NCBI GenBank assembly: GCA_964637565.1
Contig: CAZWTY010000008.1
Coordinates: 9,382-73,381, forward strand
Direction: 5' to 3'
DNA: 64,000 bases
Source: DYJE01 sp964637565
GTDB lineage: Bacteria; Desulfobacterota; Desulfobacteria; Desulfobacterales; Desulfolunaceae
Numbering within the stretch: position 1 is the stretch's first letter; every line of letters starts with the position of its first letter. Shown here piece by piece: positions 1 through 7,156 of the stretch. The notes below the pieces were generated by a model that saw nothing but the letters and a program-made list of their open reading frames with translations, was not told the origin of the DNA and did no database searches. A program made the position numbers and the translations under genes.

Positions 1-646
1 CCACGAGACAGGTCATGGCCTCCGCAAAGGCGGTGATCCCCACAGCCGATTTCCCCTTGACCCCGCTTAAAATCTGACCGCTGGTCACCAGGGGGCCGTA
101 GCCTCCGCCGCTCAGGGATTTGTTGAACGACGCTATTCCTGACAGCACGAGCATTTTCCAGTTCCTGTAGACAATAGCCCGCTGGCTGAGGAGAATGACA
201 AACAGCCCGGACATGACGATGACGCAACCAATGGTCATTCTCAGCACCTGATCCGGAAGTTTCAGCGCCGTGGCGACTCCGAGACTCACGCCAACCACGC
301 TTCCGCCGGCCAGAATCATCGCCGCGTTCAGGTCTTTTCCACCCAAACCCAGGTCGACATTCTTGATTTCGTTATGAAAAAAAGCGGCGGCAAAGCCGCT
401 GATAAGCTCTGAGACAAGGATGGTGGGAACGATGTCTTCCGGCCCGTAACCCATGAACAGCATGGCCGGGGTGAGGATGGTGCCGTAGCCCATGCCCAGC
501 GCGCTGTCGATCAGTTCACAGGTAAAGCAGAGGCCGAAAAGCATGAAAGACCGGTCCATGTCCATTTGCCCGTGATACCAGCCTGCCAGACCGCAAAGGG
601 TAAGGACTGTCACTATCCAGAACCCGCTTTTCGTCGTGTATGACAT
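1..646 (-). CDS. TauE/SafE-family membrane transporter (sulfite exporter-like), 3' end outside window
   Basis: The reading frame opens at ATG 646 on the minus strand and runs open for 215 codons to the window edge, so the C-terminus is missing. The translation is strongly hydrophobic with several membrane segments. It carries the glycine-rich stretches usual for TauE/SafE proteins, for example DSALGMGYGTILTPAML near residue 50 and SFNKSLSGGGYGPLVTSGQ near residue 180. Members of this family export sulfite, sulfoacetate or related organosulfur anions through the inner membrane, or act as uncharacterised permeases; the substrate here cannot be read from sequence. It is divergent from the cyclophilin gene. 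About 250 residues would be usual, so only the last helices should be missing. Confidence 0.85.
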   Translation of the reverse strand, partial: MSYTTKSGFWIVTVLTLCGLAGWYHGQMDMDRSFMLFGLCFTCELIDSALGMGYGTILTPAMLFMGYGPEDIVPTILVSELISGFAAAFFHNEIKNVDLGLGGKDLNAAMILAGGSVVGVSLGVATALKLPDQVLRMTIGCVIVMSGLFVILLSQRAIVYRNWKMLVLSGIASFNKSLSGGGYGPLVTSGQILSGVKGKSAVGITAFAEAMTCLV

Positions 647-869
647 TATCCCGCCCCCCTCCTGGAACCCCTTTGGCTGTAACGCCCCAATGTCAAGTTT
701 TCCCCACAGACACTCTATGCTGGATACATCAACCTCCCTCTTTTGAAAAGGGTCTTTTGGCCATCTGCAAAAACACGTTTCCTTTTTTTACAAAAAAAGG
801 TACAGATACCCCAAAAAAGAACCTATAAAGCATTTCAAGTCCAACATAAACCGATGGAAAGGAGATTCC

Positions 870-1400
870 ATGTCCAATCTTGTCGCTGTAATCGAGACAA
901 AAAAAGGCACGATCCGATTGAACCTGTTCGCAGACAAAACACCCTACACCGTGGCCAACTTCGTGAATCTTGCCCGGCGTGAGTTTTACAAGGGCCTGAA
1001 GTTTCACCGCGTCATTTCAGATTTCATGATCCAGGGCGGCTGCCCTTACGGAACAGGCACCGGTGACCCCGGGTACCGTTTCGAGGATGAGTTCACACCC
1101 GAGCTCCGTCATGACCGGGCCGGCATTCTTTCCATGGCCAACGCGGGCCCCGGAACCAACGGATGCCAGTTCTTCATCACCCACGGTCCCACGCCCCACC
1201 TGGACGATCACCACACCGTGTTCGGCGTGGTTGAAAGCGATGCGGATCAGGCGGTGGTCAACAAGATCACCAAGGGCGACGTGATGATCAACGTCACCAT
1301 CGAAGGGGATTACAGCGAGCTGATGGCAAAAACAGCCGACAAGGTCGATCAGTGGAACACCACCCTCAACAAGTATTTCCCCAAACTCCTGCCGGTCTGA
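870..1400 (+). CDS. Cyclophilin-type peptidyl-prolyl cis-trans isomerase
   Basis: A 176-residue cytoplasmic cyclophilin that catalyses cis-trans isomerisation of X-Pro bonds during protein folding. The core motifs are visible: FHRVISDFMIQGG (catalytic Arg and the Phe/Met/Gln of the active site), GTGDPGYRFEDEF, and the MANAGPGTNGCQFFIT segment that lines the Pro pocket, followed by LDDHHTVFG. No signal peptide is present, so it is a PpiB-type rather than a periplasmic PpiA-type enzyme. The start is supported by a GGAAAGGAG ribosome binding site just upstream of ATG 870. A strong terminator follows the stop codon, so the gene is probably transcribed alone. Confidence 0.95.
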   Translation: MSNLVAVIETKKGTIRLNLFADKTPYTVANFVNLARREFYKGLKFHRVISDFMIQGGCPYGTGTGDPGYRFEDEFTPELRHDRAGILSMANAGPGTNGCQFFITHGPTPHLDDHHTVFGVVESDADQAVVNKITKGDVMINVTIEGDYSELMAKTADKVDQWNTTLNKYFPKLLPV

Positions 1401-1438
1401 TCACGTCCAGTATCTCAGAAACAGGATGAACAAAAAGG

Positions 1439-1472
1439 CCGTTTCCCGGGTTTCACCGGGAAACGGTTTTTT
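1439..1472 (+). terminator. Bidirectional Rho-independent terminator after the cyclophilin gene
   Basis: A perfect 11-bp stem (CCGTTTCCCGG, 1439-1449, with CCGGGAAACGG, 1456-1466) and a 6-base loop are followed by six T on the plus strand. A run of A just before the stem (1432-1436) gives a short U-tract for minus-strand transcripts too. It lies between the convergent cyclophilin and SCP2-like genes, and the stop codon of the latter overlaps the T-tract. Confidence 0.9.
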
Positions 1473-1869
1473 ATTCTTTTTTCTTCTTTTTCTTCAGGTA
1501 CATTTTCCCCAGCTGGTTCACCGCCGCCATGTACCAGGACACCGCCATGGCATCTCCTTCGAGTTGCAGACGACCGTCGATGACGGCTTTCATCAGAGCT
1601 TTGGAGTCTCCCCGGGCGATGTCCATCATCACCCCCGCCCCGTCTGCTTCCGTGGCCCAGACAAGGCGGCACAAAGCATCTTTCCGGTCGCCCGATGCGG
1701 AGCTGACCCGCCCCTTCTCAAAAATAAAGGACCGGGCGATCCTGCTGTCCCTTGCCCGCATCACGAGAACCAGGTCCCGTTCCCCGAGTTTCTGCCTGAA
1801 AGACTCCTTTTTCCAGGCCGTATATCTGAACAGCAGGTAGTAAGCGTACATGATCATCGTCAGTTTCAT
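1471..1869 (-). CDS. Small SCP2-like (sterol-carrier-fold) hypothetical protein
   Basis: I place the start at ATG 1869, preceded by a good AGGAGG site, giving 132 residues; the longer upstream frame (to 2169) has no ribosome binding site and overlaps the divergent MORN gene. The N-terminus (MKLTMIMYAYYLLFRYTAWK) is hydrophobic and may be amphipathic. The rest resembles the SCP2 fold: a beta-rich part (DLVLVMRARDSRIARSFIFE), then a segment of the type LxxRGDSKALMKAVIDGRLQLEGDAM, where SCP2 domains have their ligand-pocket helix, and a lysine-rich end. SCP2 domains bind hydrophobic ligands such as fatty acyl chains. The family call is by resemblance only and could be wrong. Confidence 0.6.
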   Translation of the reverse strand: MKLTMIMYAYYLLFRYTAWKKESFRQKLGERDLVLVMRARDSRIARSFIFEKGRVSSASGDRKDALCRLVWATEADGAGVMMDIARGDSKALMKAVIDGRLQLEGDAMAVSWYMAAVNQLGKMYLKKKKKKE

Positions 1870-2108
1870 CTGCGGGCCTCCTTTTTTTAATATAACAGGT
1901 CTCAGTCCAGACATTCCGCCTGCACGAAACATTCTTTGTTTTTTACATATGTCCATTTTTAAAGTTTGATACCATGGGTTTCCCTCAAAATCAAAGTCTA
2001 TCTCGCCGGCAAGAAGAACAAAGCCCTTGATGAACCCAAGGAATTTAAGATAGAGTGATCTTGTTTCACGGGTTAGTTCCAGTTCGAAACCATCTTCAGG
2101 GAGATGCC

Positions 2109-3053
2109 ATGACGCCGTCCCGAAAAACCTATATGCTGCTCCTCGTCGCCTGCTTTCTTTTCCCGGCAACCGTGGCGGCCTTCTGTATCCAGGGAGACTG
2201 TTACGAGGGAATGGGGGCTTTAAGAGGAACGGATTTCCGATACGAAGGCGAATTCAAAGATGGAAAATTCAACGGCAGCGGCTCCGTTTTTTTCGACGAC
2301 GGCAGCATCTACACGGGCCAGTTCACCGATGGTTTTTTTCAGGGCAAAGGTGTGTTCACCCGGCCCAACGGTGAAAAATACAAGGGAGACATGGTCCAGG
2401 GGAAGTTCGAGGGCAAGGGCGTCTACACCTATCCGGACGGACGGTCATACAGCGGTGATTTCAAGGCGGACCAGTTCCATGGGCGCGGCCTTTTCTCTTT
2501 CCCCAACGGTGAATCCTACGAAGGGTCGTTCAAGGAAGGAAAAATAAACGGTCCGGGGACCTATGTCTATCCCCTGGGCAAGACTTACACCGGAGAATTC
2601 GTAGACGGCGTCCCCCATGGCCGTGGCGTTCTCGTCAATGAATTAGGAGACCGGTACGAAGGGGATTTTAAAAAAGGACTCAAAGACGGCCAGGGAACCC
2701 TGGTCTATCTTTCCGGAAAAACATACCAGGGTGGATTTAAAGAGGACCTGATGTCCGGTCCTGGAATCCTCACCGATACGGACGGAAGCGTCCAGAAAGG
2801 GGTTTTCAAAGACGGACGCCTCGAAGGATTCGGAAGTAAAATCATTTCGGACAAGGAACGCTACACAGGCCATTTCAAAGACGGGCGATTCCATGGCCAG
2901 GGGACCTACGCCTTTGCCGATGGCCGGGTCTACACCGGAGAATGGGCCGATGACCTGCCCAATGGCCAGGGCCGGATGATCACACCCGACGGAATCGTCA
3001 GTGAGGGGTATTTCGTCAATGGGGTCATGAGAAAAAAACCAAAATATCCCTGA
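2109..3053 (+). CDS. Secreted MORN-repeat protein
   Basis: A protein of 314 residues. An N-terminal signal peptide (hydrophobic core MLLLVACFLFPATVAAF, probably cleaved after an Ala) is followed by about 12 consecutive MORN repeats of 23 residues, each beginning YxGxF (YEGEF, YTGQF, YSGDF and so on) and containing GxGxxxxxDG. MORN repeats form an open beta-sheet array that binds lipid or protein surfaces; in bacteria their roles are mostly unknown. The start at ATG 2109 follows an AGGGAG site and places the signal peptide at the very N-terminus, so the longer upstream frame was discarded. The protein is made almost entirely of repeats and has no catalytic domain. Export to the periplasm is inferred from the signal sequence. 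Confidence 0.88.
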   Translation: MTPSRKTYMLLLVACFLFPATVAAFCIQGDCYEGMGALRGTDFRYEGEFKDGKFNGSGSVFFDDGSIYTGQFTDGFFQGKGVFTRPNGEKYKGDMVQGKFEGKGVYTYPDGRSYSGDFKADQFHGRGLFSFPNGESYEGSFKEGKINGPGTYVYPLGKTYTGEFVDGVPHGRGVLVNELGDRYEGDFKKGLKDGQGTLVYLSGKTYQGGFKEDLMSGPGILTDTDGSVQKGVFKDGRLEGFGSKIISDKERYTGHFKDGRFHGQGTYAFADGRVYTGEWADDLPNGQGRMITPDGIVSEGYFVNGVMRKKPKYP

Positions 3054-3058
3054 CTCGC

Positions 3059-3922
3059 TCAGGGGTTCTGTTTTTCCCAGAAACATTTCAAGCGGTCAAA
3101 ATACTCCGCTTCCACGTCCCGCCCACGTTTCCGGCAGCCCTCCGCGTAAATCACGCATTTTTCCATAAGAACCCCAATGGTCTCACGGGCCTGCTCTTCC
3201 GAGAGCCTGCCGCTTTTCAGAAGTTTATCCATGGACTTTATCCTGAACCGGTCCAGACCCGGGGCCGCAGAAAGCTGGTCATCGTGCCCTCCCCGCTTGA
3301 TCACATGGCTTTCGGCGGTGGTGTAAATGGGATAGCGGCAGGCGATCCGGAGCCAGAGATCGTAATCCTCACAGGCCGGCAGGGTTTCGTCGAAGAGTCC
3401 CACCTCGTCGAGGAGATCACGCCTGATCATCACGGCCGAAGGGCTGACAAGGCAGAGGCGAAGTGACGGTTCAAAGATCATTCCCGATAGTTTGGCGTGC
3501 TTTTTCATGGGGTTCACCCGCTTCCCCCGCCGGATCCAGATTTCACCGGTCTGGCAGATCAGGGCCTCGGGGGTTTTCCTGAAAAAATCAAGCTGACAGG
3601 CGAGTTTTCCTTTTTCCCAGAGATCGTCGGAATCAAGAAACGCGATGAAGCTTCCTCTGGCCTGACCGATTCCCCGGTTTCTGGCGGCACTGACACCCCG
3701 GTTCTCCTGGAAACATGGCACGATGCTGTTTCCGTAGGACAGAAGGAGTTCCCGGGTCCCGTCCGTGGACCCGTCGTCCACCACGATGACCTCCAGCGGA
3801 GGAACGGTCTGGGCCAGAACCGAATCGATGGCCTCCTTGACCCAGAGGGACCGGTTGTAGGTGGGAATCACCACACTCACCGTTTCGTTGATTTTTTCGT
3901 CCGCCTTTTCTATAGTGTCCAC
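3059..3922 (-). CDS. Family 2 glycosyltransferase
   Basis: A 287-residue GT-A glycosyltransferase starting at GTG 3922. The N-terminal nucleotide-sugar fold is clear: VSVVIPTYNRSLWVKEAIDS, then VVDDGSTDGT, GVSAARNRGI and the metal-binding DSDDLWE (DXD-type) near residue 115. The ED pair of ACEDYDLWLRIA near residue 190 is the usual catalytic-base region. It probably transfers a sugar from UDP- or GDP-sugar to a cell-surface glycan; acceptor and sugar cannot be deduced. It ends a few bases from the convergent MORN gene. No other surface-polysaccharide genes are beside it. Confidence 0.92.
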   Translation of the reverse strand: MDTIEKADEKINETVSVVIPTYNRSLWVKEAIDSVLAQTVPPLEVIVVDDGSTDGTRELLLSYGNSIVPCFQENRGVSAARNRGIGQARGSFIAFLDSDDLWEKGKLACQLDFFRKTPEALICQTGEIWIRRGKRVNPMKKHAKLSGMIFEPSLRLCLVSPSAVMIRRDLLDEVGLFDETLPACEDYDLWLRIACRYPIYTTAESHVIKRGGHDDQLSAAPGLDRFRIKSMDKLLKSGRLSEEQARETIGVLMEKCVIYAEGCRKRGRDVEAEYFDRLKCFWEKQNP

Positions 3923-3967
3923 GTCCCTGACCGCTTAATCCATCGATACGCCTGAAAGGAAACCACC

Positions 3968-4438
3968 ATGATCCATATTGACATTCCCGGATTTGGAGAG
4001 CTTGAACTCCAGCACCTTGTCCTTGATTACAACGGAACCCTGGCCGTGGACGGCCAGCCCGTGGAAGGCGTGGCCGAGCGGCTGAAACGCCTGAGCCTGG
4101 ACCTTTCCATCCATGTGATCACAGCCGACACCTTCGGAACAGTGGAAAAAAATCTGGGGCACCTTCCCCTGACCGTGGCCGTTCTGGGAAAGGACCGCCA
4201 GGACCAGGCCAAGCTGGACTACGTGAATCGTCTTGGAGCCGGAATCACGGCCTGCATCGGCAACGGTCGGAACGACCGCCTGATGCTTCGGGCCAGCGCC
4301 CTGGGCATGGCGGTGATTCTGAACGAAGGGGCCTGTTTTGAAACCCTCCAGTCCGCAAAACTGGTGTTCACCCGGATCACCGACGCCCTGGACCTGCTGT
4401 CCAATCCTTTACGCCTCATCGCGGGACTGCGCTGTTGA
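3968..4438 (+). CDS. HAD-like hydrolase (soluble P-type-ATPase-like phosphatase)
   Basis: A 156-residue protein preceded by a strong AAAGGA site. The sequence LVLDYNGTLAVDG near residue 18 is a HAD motif I (DxxGT) with Asn in place of the second Asp, a pattern seen in P-type ATPase-like soluble HAD proteins. GNGRNDRLMLRASALGMAV near residue 97 matches motif III/IV (GDGxNDxxAL in P-type ATPases, with Asn for the first Asp). HADs of this size act on small phosphorylated compounds; the substrate is unknown. The loss of one motif I Asp and one motif IV acidic residue makes activity uncertain. It is convergent with hisD, with only four bases between the genes. Confidence 0.8.
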   Translation: MIHIDIPGFGELELQHLVLDYNGTLAVDGQPVEGVAERLKRLSLDLSIHVITADTFGTVEKNLGHLPLTVAVLGKDRQDQAKLDYVNRLGAGITACIGNGRNDRLMLRASALGMAVILNEGACFETLQSAKLVFTRITDALDLLSNPLRLIAGLRC

Positions 4439-4442
4439 GTTT

Positions 4443-5744
4443 TCAGCTCTCCAGCCGGACCCGGATGGAGTTGGCGTGACCGCCGAGGCCTTCGATGTCC
4501 GCAAGGGTCATGATGTCACGGGCCTCTTTTTCGAAAGCCTGTTTCGTGTAGTAGATCAGGCTGGTTTTCTTGGTGAAGTGCTCCACGGACAGGGCCGACG
4601 AGAACCTGGCTGTCCCGGCTGTGGGAAGCACATGGTTGGGCCCGGCGATATAGTCCCCTATGGGCTCGGGCGTGTGGGAGCCCAGGAACACAGCTCCGGC
4701 GTTCTTCACCTTGCCCACATGCTCAAAGGGATTTTCCACCAGAAGCTCCAGATGTTCGGTGGCGATGCCGTTGGCAAGATCAATGGCCGTGTCGATGTCG
4801 GGCACCACCATGATGGCCCCGAAATGCTCCAGGGATTCTTCGGCGATATCCCGGCGGGCGAGGACCGCCAGCTGTTTCTTCAGCTCAACCGCTGTCTGTT
4901 CGGCCACCGTTCTCGAGGTGGTGAGAAGCACGGCCGAGGCCACCCGGTCGTGTTCAGCCTGAGAAATCATGTCGGCCGCGGCATGAGCCGGATTGGCCTT
5001 GTCGTCGGCGATGACCAGAATCTCACTGGGGCCTGCAATCATGTCGATGCCCACGGTCCCCGCCACGATCTTTTTGGCCAGGGTGACGTACATGTTTCCA
5101 GGCCCCACGATCACATCGACTTTTTTCACGGTATCCGTTCCATAGGCCAGGGCCGCGATGGCCCAGGCACTGCCGGCTTTGTACACCGTGTCGATACCCA
5201 CTTTTCTTGCCGCCACCAGAAGATGGGGATTGATGGACCCGTCTTCCGTGGGAGGCGTCATCAGGGAGACGTGTTTCACACCGGCAATCTTGGCGGGGAT
5301 GCCGCCCATAAGCACGGAGCTGACCAGAGGGGTTTTCCCTCCCTTGGCTCCAGGAGCGTAGACACCGGCCGCATCCACAGGCAGCACCATCTGACCCAGC
5401 ATCACCCCTTCACGGTCCGTGTCAATCCAGGAATTCTGCCGCTGTTTCTTGTGAAAAGAGGAGATCTGTTCCACGGCTCTGTCCACGGCCCGAATGAATT
5501 CGGGTGAAACGCTTGTCTCGGCCAGAACAAACTCTTCTTCACTCACGACCAAGCGGTCAAGCGTCAGAGCCGGGGCGTCGAAACGTCGGGTGTACTCCAT
5601 GAGTGCCTCGTCGCCCCTCTTCTTCACGTCTGAGAGTATGGCATTCACGCTGTCCAGTTCATCATCGGAATAGCCGAGTCCCCTGTCTACAATTTTCCTG
5701 AATTTTTCTTCCGCCTCAGGCGAAGGGTAGGTGTATATATTCAT
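4443..5744 (-). CDS. hisD: Histidinol dehydrogenase
   Basis: A 433-residue enzyme that oxidises L-histidinol to L-histidine in two NAD-dependent steps, the last two reactions of histidine biosynthesis. The family signature is plain: VDVIVGPGNMYVTLAKK, IDMIAGPSEILVIADDKANP, AAADMISQAEHD (Gln and His zinc ligands), and near the C-terminus the EHLELL and GxFLGxxTPEPIGDYxAGPNHVLPT region with the catalytic Glu-His pair. Length is normal. It is not linked to the hisI-hisG pair at 19-20 kb, so the histidine genes are split in this genome. An AGGATCAG site precedes ATG 5744. Confidence 0.97.
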   Translation of the reverse strand: MNIYTYPSPEAEEKFRKIVDRGLGYSDDELDSVNAILSDVKKRGDEALMEYTRRFDAPALTLDRLVVSEEEFVLAETSVSPEFIRAVDRAVEQISSFHKKQRQNSWIDTDREGVMLGQMVLPVDAAGVYAPGAKGGKTPLVSSVLMGGIPAKIAGVKHVSLMTPPTEDGSINPHLLVAARKVGIDTVYKAGSAWAIAALAYGTDTVKKVDVIVGPGNMYVTLAKKIVAGTVGIDMIAGPSEILVIADDKANPAHAAADMISQAEHDRVASAVLLTTSRTVAEQTAVELKKQLAVLARRDIAEESLEHFGAIMVVPDIDTAIDLANGIATEHLELLVENPFEHVGKVKNAGAVFLGSHTPEPIGDYIAGPNHVLPTAGTARFSSALSVEHFTKKTSLIYYTKQAFEKEARDIMTLADIEGLGGHANSIRVRLES

Positions 5745-5886
5745 GTCTGATCCTGTCTCACCATAGGGTTGATCGTGATCCGATTAACAGATTTCCAGCA
5801 AAAATCGGTGTTTATTTCATTCCATCACGTGTCTGTTTCGGCCCCAAGATAAGCCATGATGGAAATCAAGTAAAGCCGTATGATTC

Positions 5887-5920
5887 AAAAAAAAAGGGCT
5901 GCCGGTGAGGGCAGCCCTTT
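5887..5920 (-). terminator. Rho-independent terminator of the beta-oxidation operon
   Basis: On the minus strand an 11-bp perfect stem (AAAGGGCTGCC, 5910-5920, with its complement 5893-5903) with a 6-base loop is followed by a U-tract (A-run 5887-5895 on the plus strand). It lies 25 bases past the thiolase stop codon. Confidence 0.92.
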
Positions 5921-5944
5921 GAATCAAGCTATGTTACGAGGTCA

Positions 5945-7117
5945 TTAGACCATTTCGAAGATAGCTGCTGCGCCCATACCGCCACCGATACACATGGAGA
6001 CGATACCGTATTTCCCGCCGGTTCTCTTGAGAACGGAAAGGAGGGTTGCGGTGATTTTCGCACCGGTGCATCCAAGAGGATGGCCGAGAGCGATGGCGCC
6101 GCCGTTCAGGTTCACTTTGTTGATGTCGATGCCGAGTTCTTTCACGCAGTGAATGGCCTGGGTAGCGAAAGCTTCGTTCAGCTCGAAAGCGTCGATCTGG
6201 TCAATGGTAAGACCGGCGATTTTCAGAGCTTTGGGAATCGCATATTTCGGACCAACACCCATTTCGTCGGATTTGCAACCGGCTACGGCGTAAGCGATGA
6301 TTTTTGCGATGGGTTTGAGGCCCAGTCTTTCGCAGGCTTCTTTGCTTGCAACAAGAGTCGCGGCCGCACCGTCGGTGGTCTGCGAGCTGTTGGCCGCTGT
6401 GGCCACGCCGCCGAACTTGAAGGGGCTGCTGAGTTTTGCGATACCTTCTGCGGTTGTGCCGGGACGAACGCCGTCATCTTCGCTGACGATGAAGGTTTCT
6501 TTTTTGAAAGTGCCATCGGCCTGTTTCACGAATTTCACCGCAGGGGTGGGAACGATTTCAGTGAACCAGCCGTTTTTCTGAGCGATGGCTGCTTTTTCGT
6601 TTGATTTGGCAGCGAACTCATCGCATTCCTGACGGGTGATGTTGTAACGCGAGGCCACGTTTTCAGCGGTGATACCCATTGAAATGTAAGCAGTGGGATC
6701 TTCCTTTGAAAATTCGGGATGAGGGCGGGGTTTGTTGCCTCCCATGGGTACGAAAGTCATGGATTCGATACCGGCACCCATGGCCACATCGGACCAGCCA
6801 GCCTGTACGCGAAGCGTGGCAAGAGCGATGGCTTCGATACCGGAAGAGCAGAAACGGTTAACCGTTGCACCGCACACTGAGTCGGGGAATCCGGCCATTT
6901 TTGAAGCGATACGGCCGATGTTGATGCCCTGTTCAGCTTCGGGGAACGCGCAACCCACCATCACGTCGTCGATTTCCGCAGGATTGATACCGGCTTTTTC
7001 AACGCATGATTTCAGAATGAAAGACAGAAGGTCTTCGGGACGGGTATCCTTGAACTTGCCTCTTTTATTTTTGCAGCCTGGAGTTCTGACTGATTCTACA
7101 ATGTAAGCTTCTCTCAT
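5945..7117 (-). CDS. fadA: Acetyl-CoA C-acyltransferase (3-ketoacyl-CoA thiolase)
   Basis: A 390-residue thiolase that cleaves 3-ketoacyl-CoA with CoA to give acetyl-CoA and a shortened acyl-CoA, the last step of beta-oxidation. The three active-site regions are present: the nucleophilic Cys in NRFCSSGIEAI near residue 90, the His of NGGAIALGHPLGCTGAK near residue 345, and the second Cys in SMCIGGGMGAA near residue 378. It is preceded by AAGGAGGAAAT and lies 39 bases downstream of the hydroxyacyl-CoA dehydrogenase gene in one operon. Codon use in this pair is more biased than in neighbouring genes, which suggests strong expression. Confidence 0.96.
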   Translation of the reverse strand: MREAYIVESVRTPGCKNKRGKFKDTRPEDLLSFILKSCVEKAGINPAEIDDVMVGCAFPEAEQGINIGRIASKMAGFPDSVCGATVNRFCSSGIEAIALATLRVQAGWSDVAMGAGIESMTFVPMGGNKPRPHPEFSKEDPTAYISMGITAENVASRYNITRQECDEFAAKSNEKAAIAQKNGWFTEIVPTPAVKFVKQADGTFKKETFIVSEDDGVRPGTTAEGIAKLSSPFKFGGVATAANSSQTTDGAAATLVASKEACERLGLKPIAKIIAYAVAGCKSDEMGVGPKYAIPKALKIAGLTIDQIDAFELNEAFATQAIHCVKELGIDINKVNLNGGAIALGHPLGCTGAKITATLLSVLKRTGGKYGIVSMCIGGGMGAAAIFEMV

Positions 7118-7156
7118 GTTATTTCCTCCTTAAAAATCTATGTTCATGACCCGGTA

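Noticed and set aside
778..805. CCTTTTTTTACAAAAAAAGG hairpin before the cyclophilin gene
   Set aside because: All A/T stem with no GC core or following U-tract, so not a credible terminator; also within the expected promoter region.
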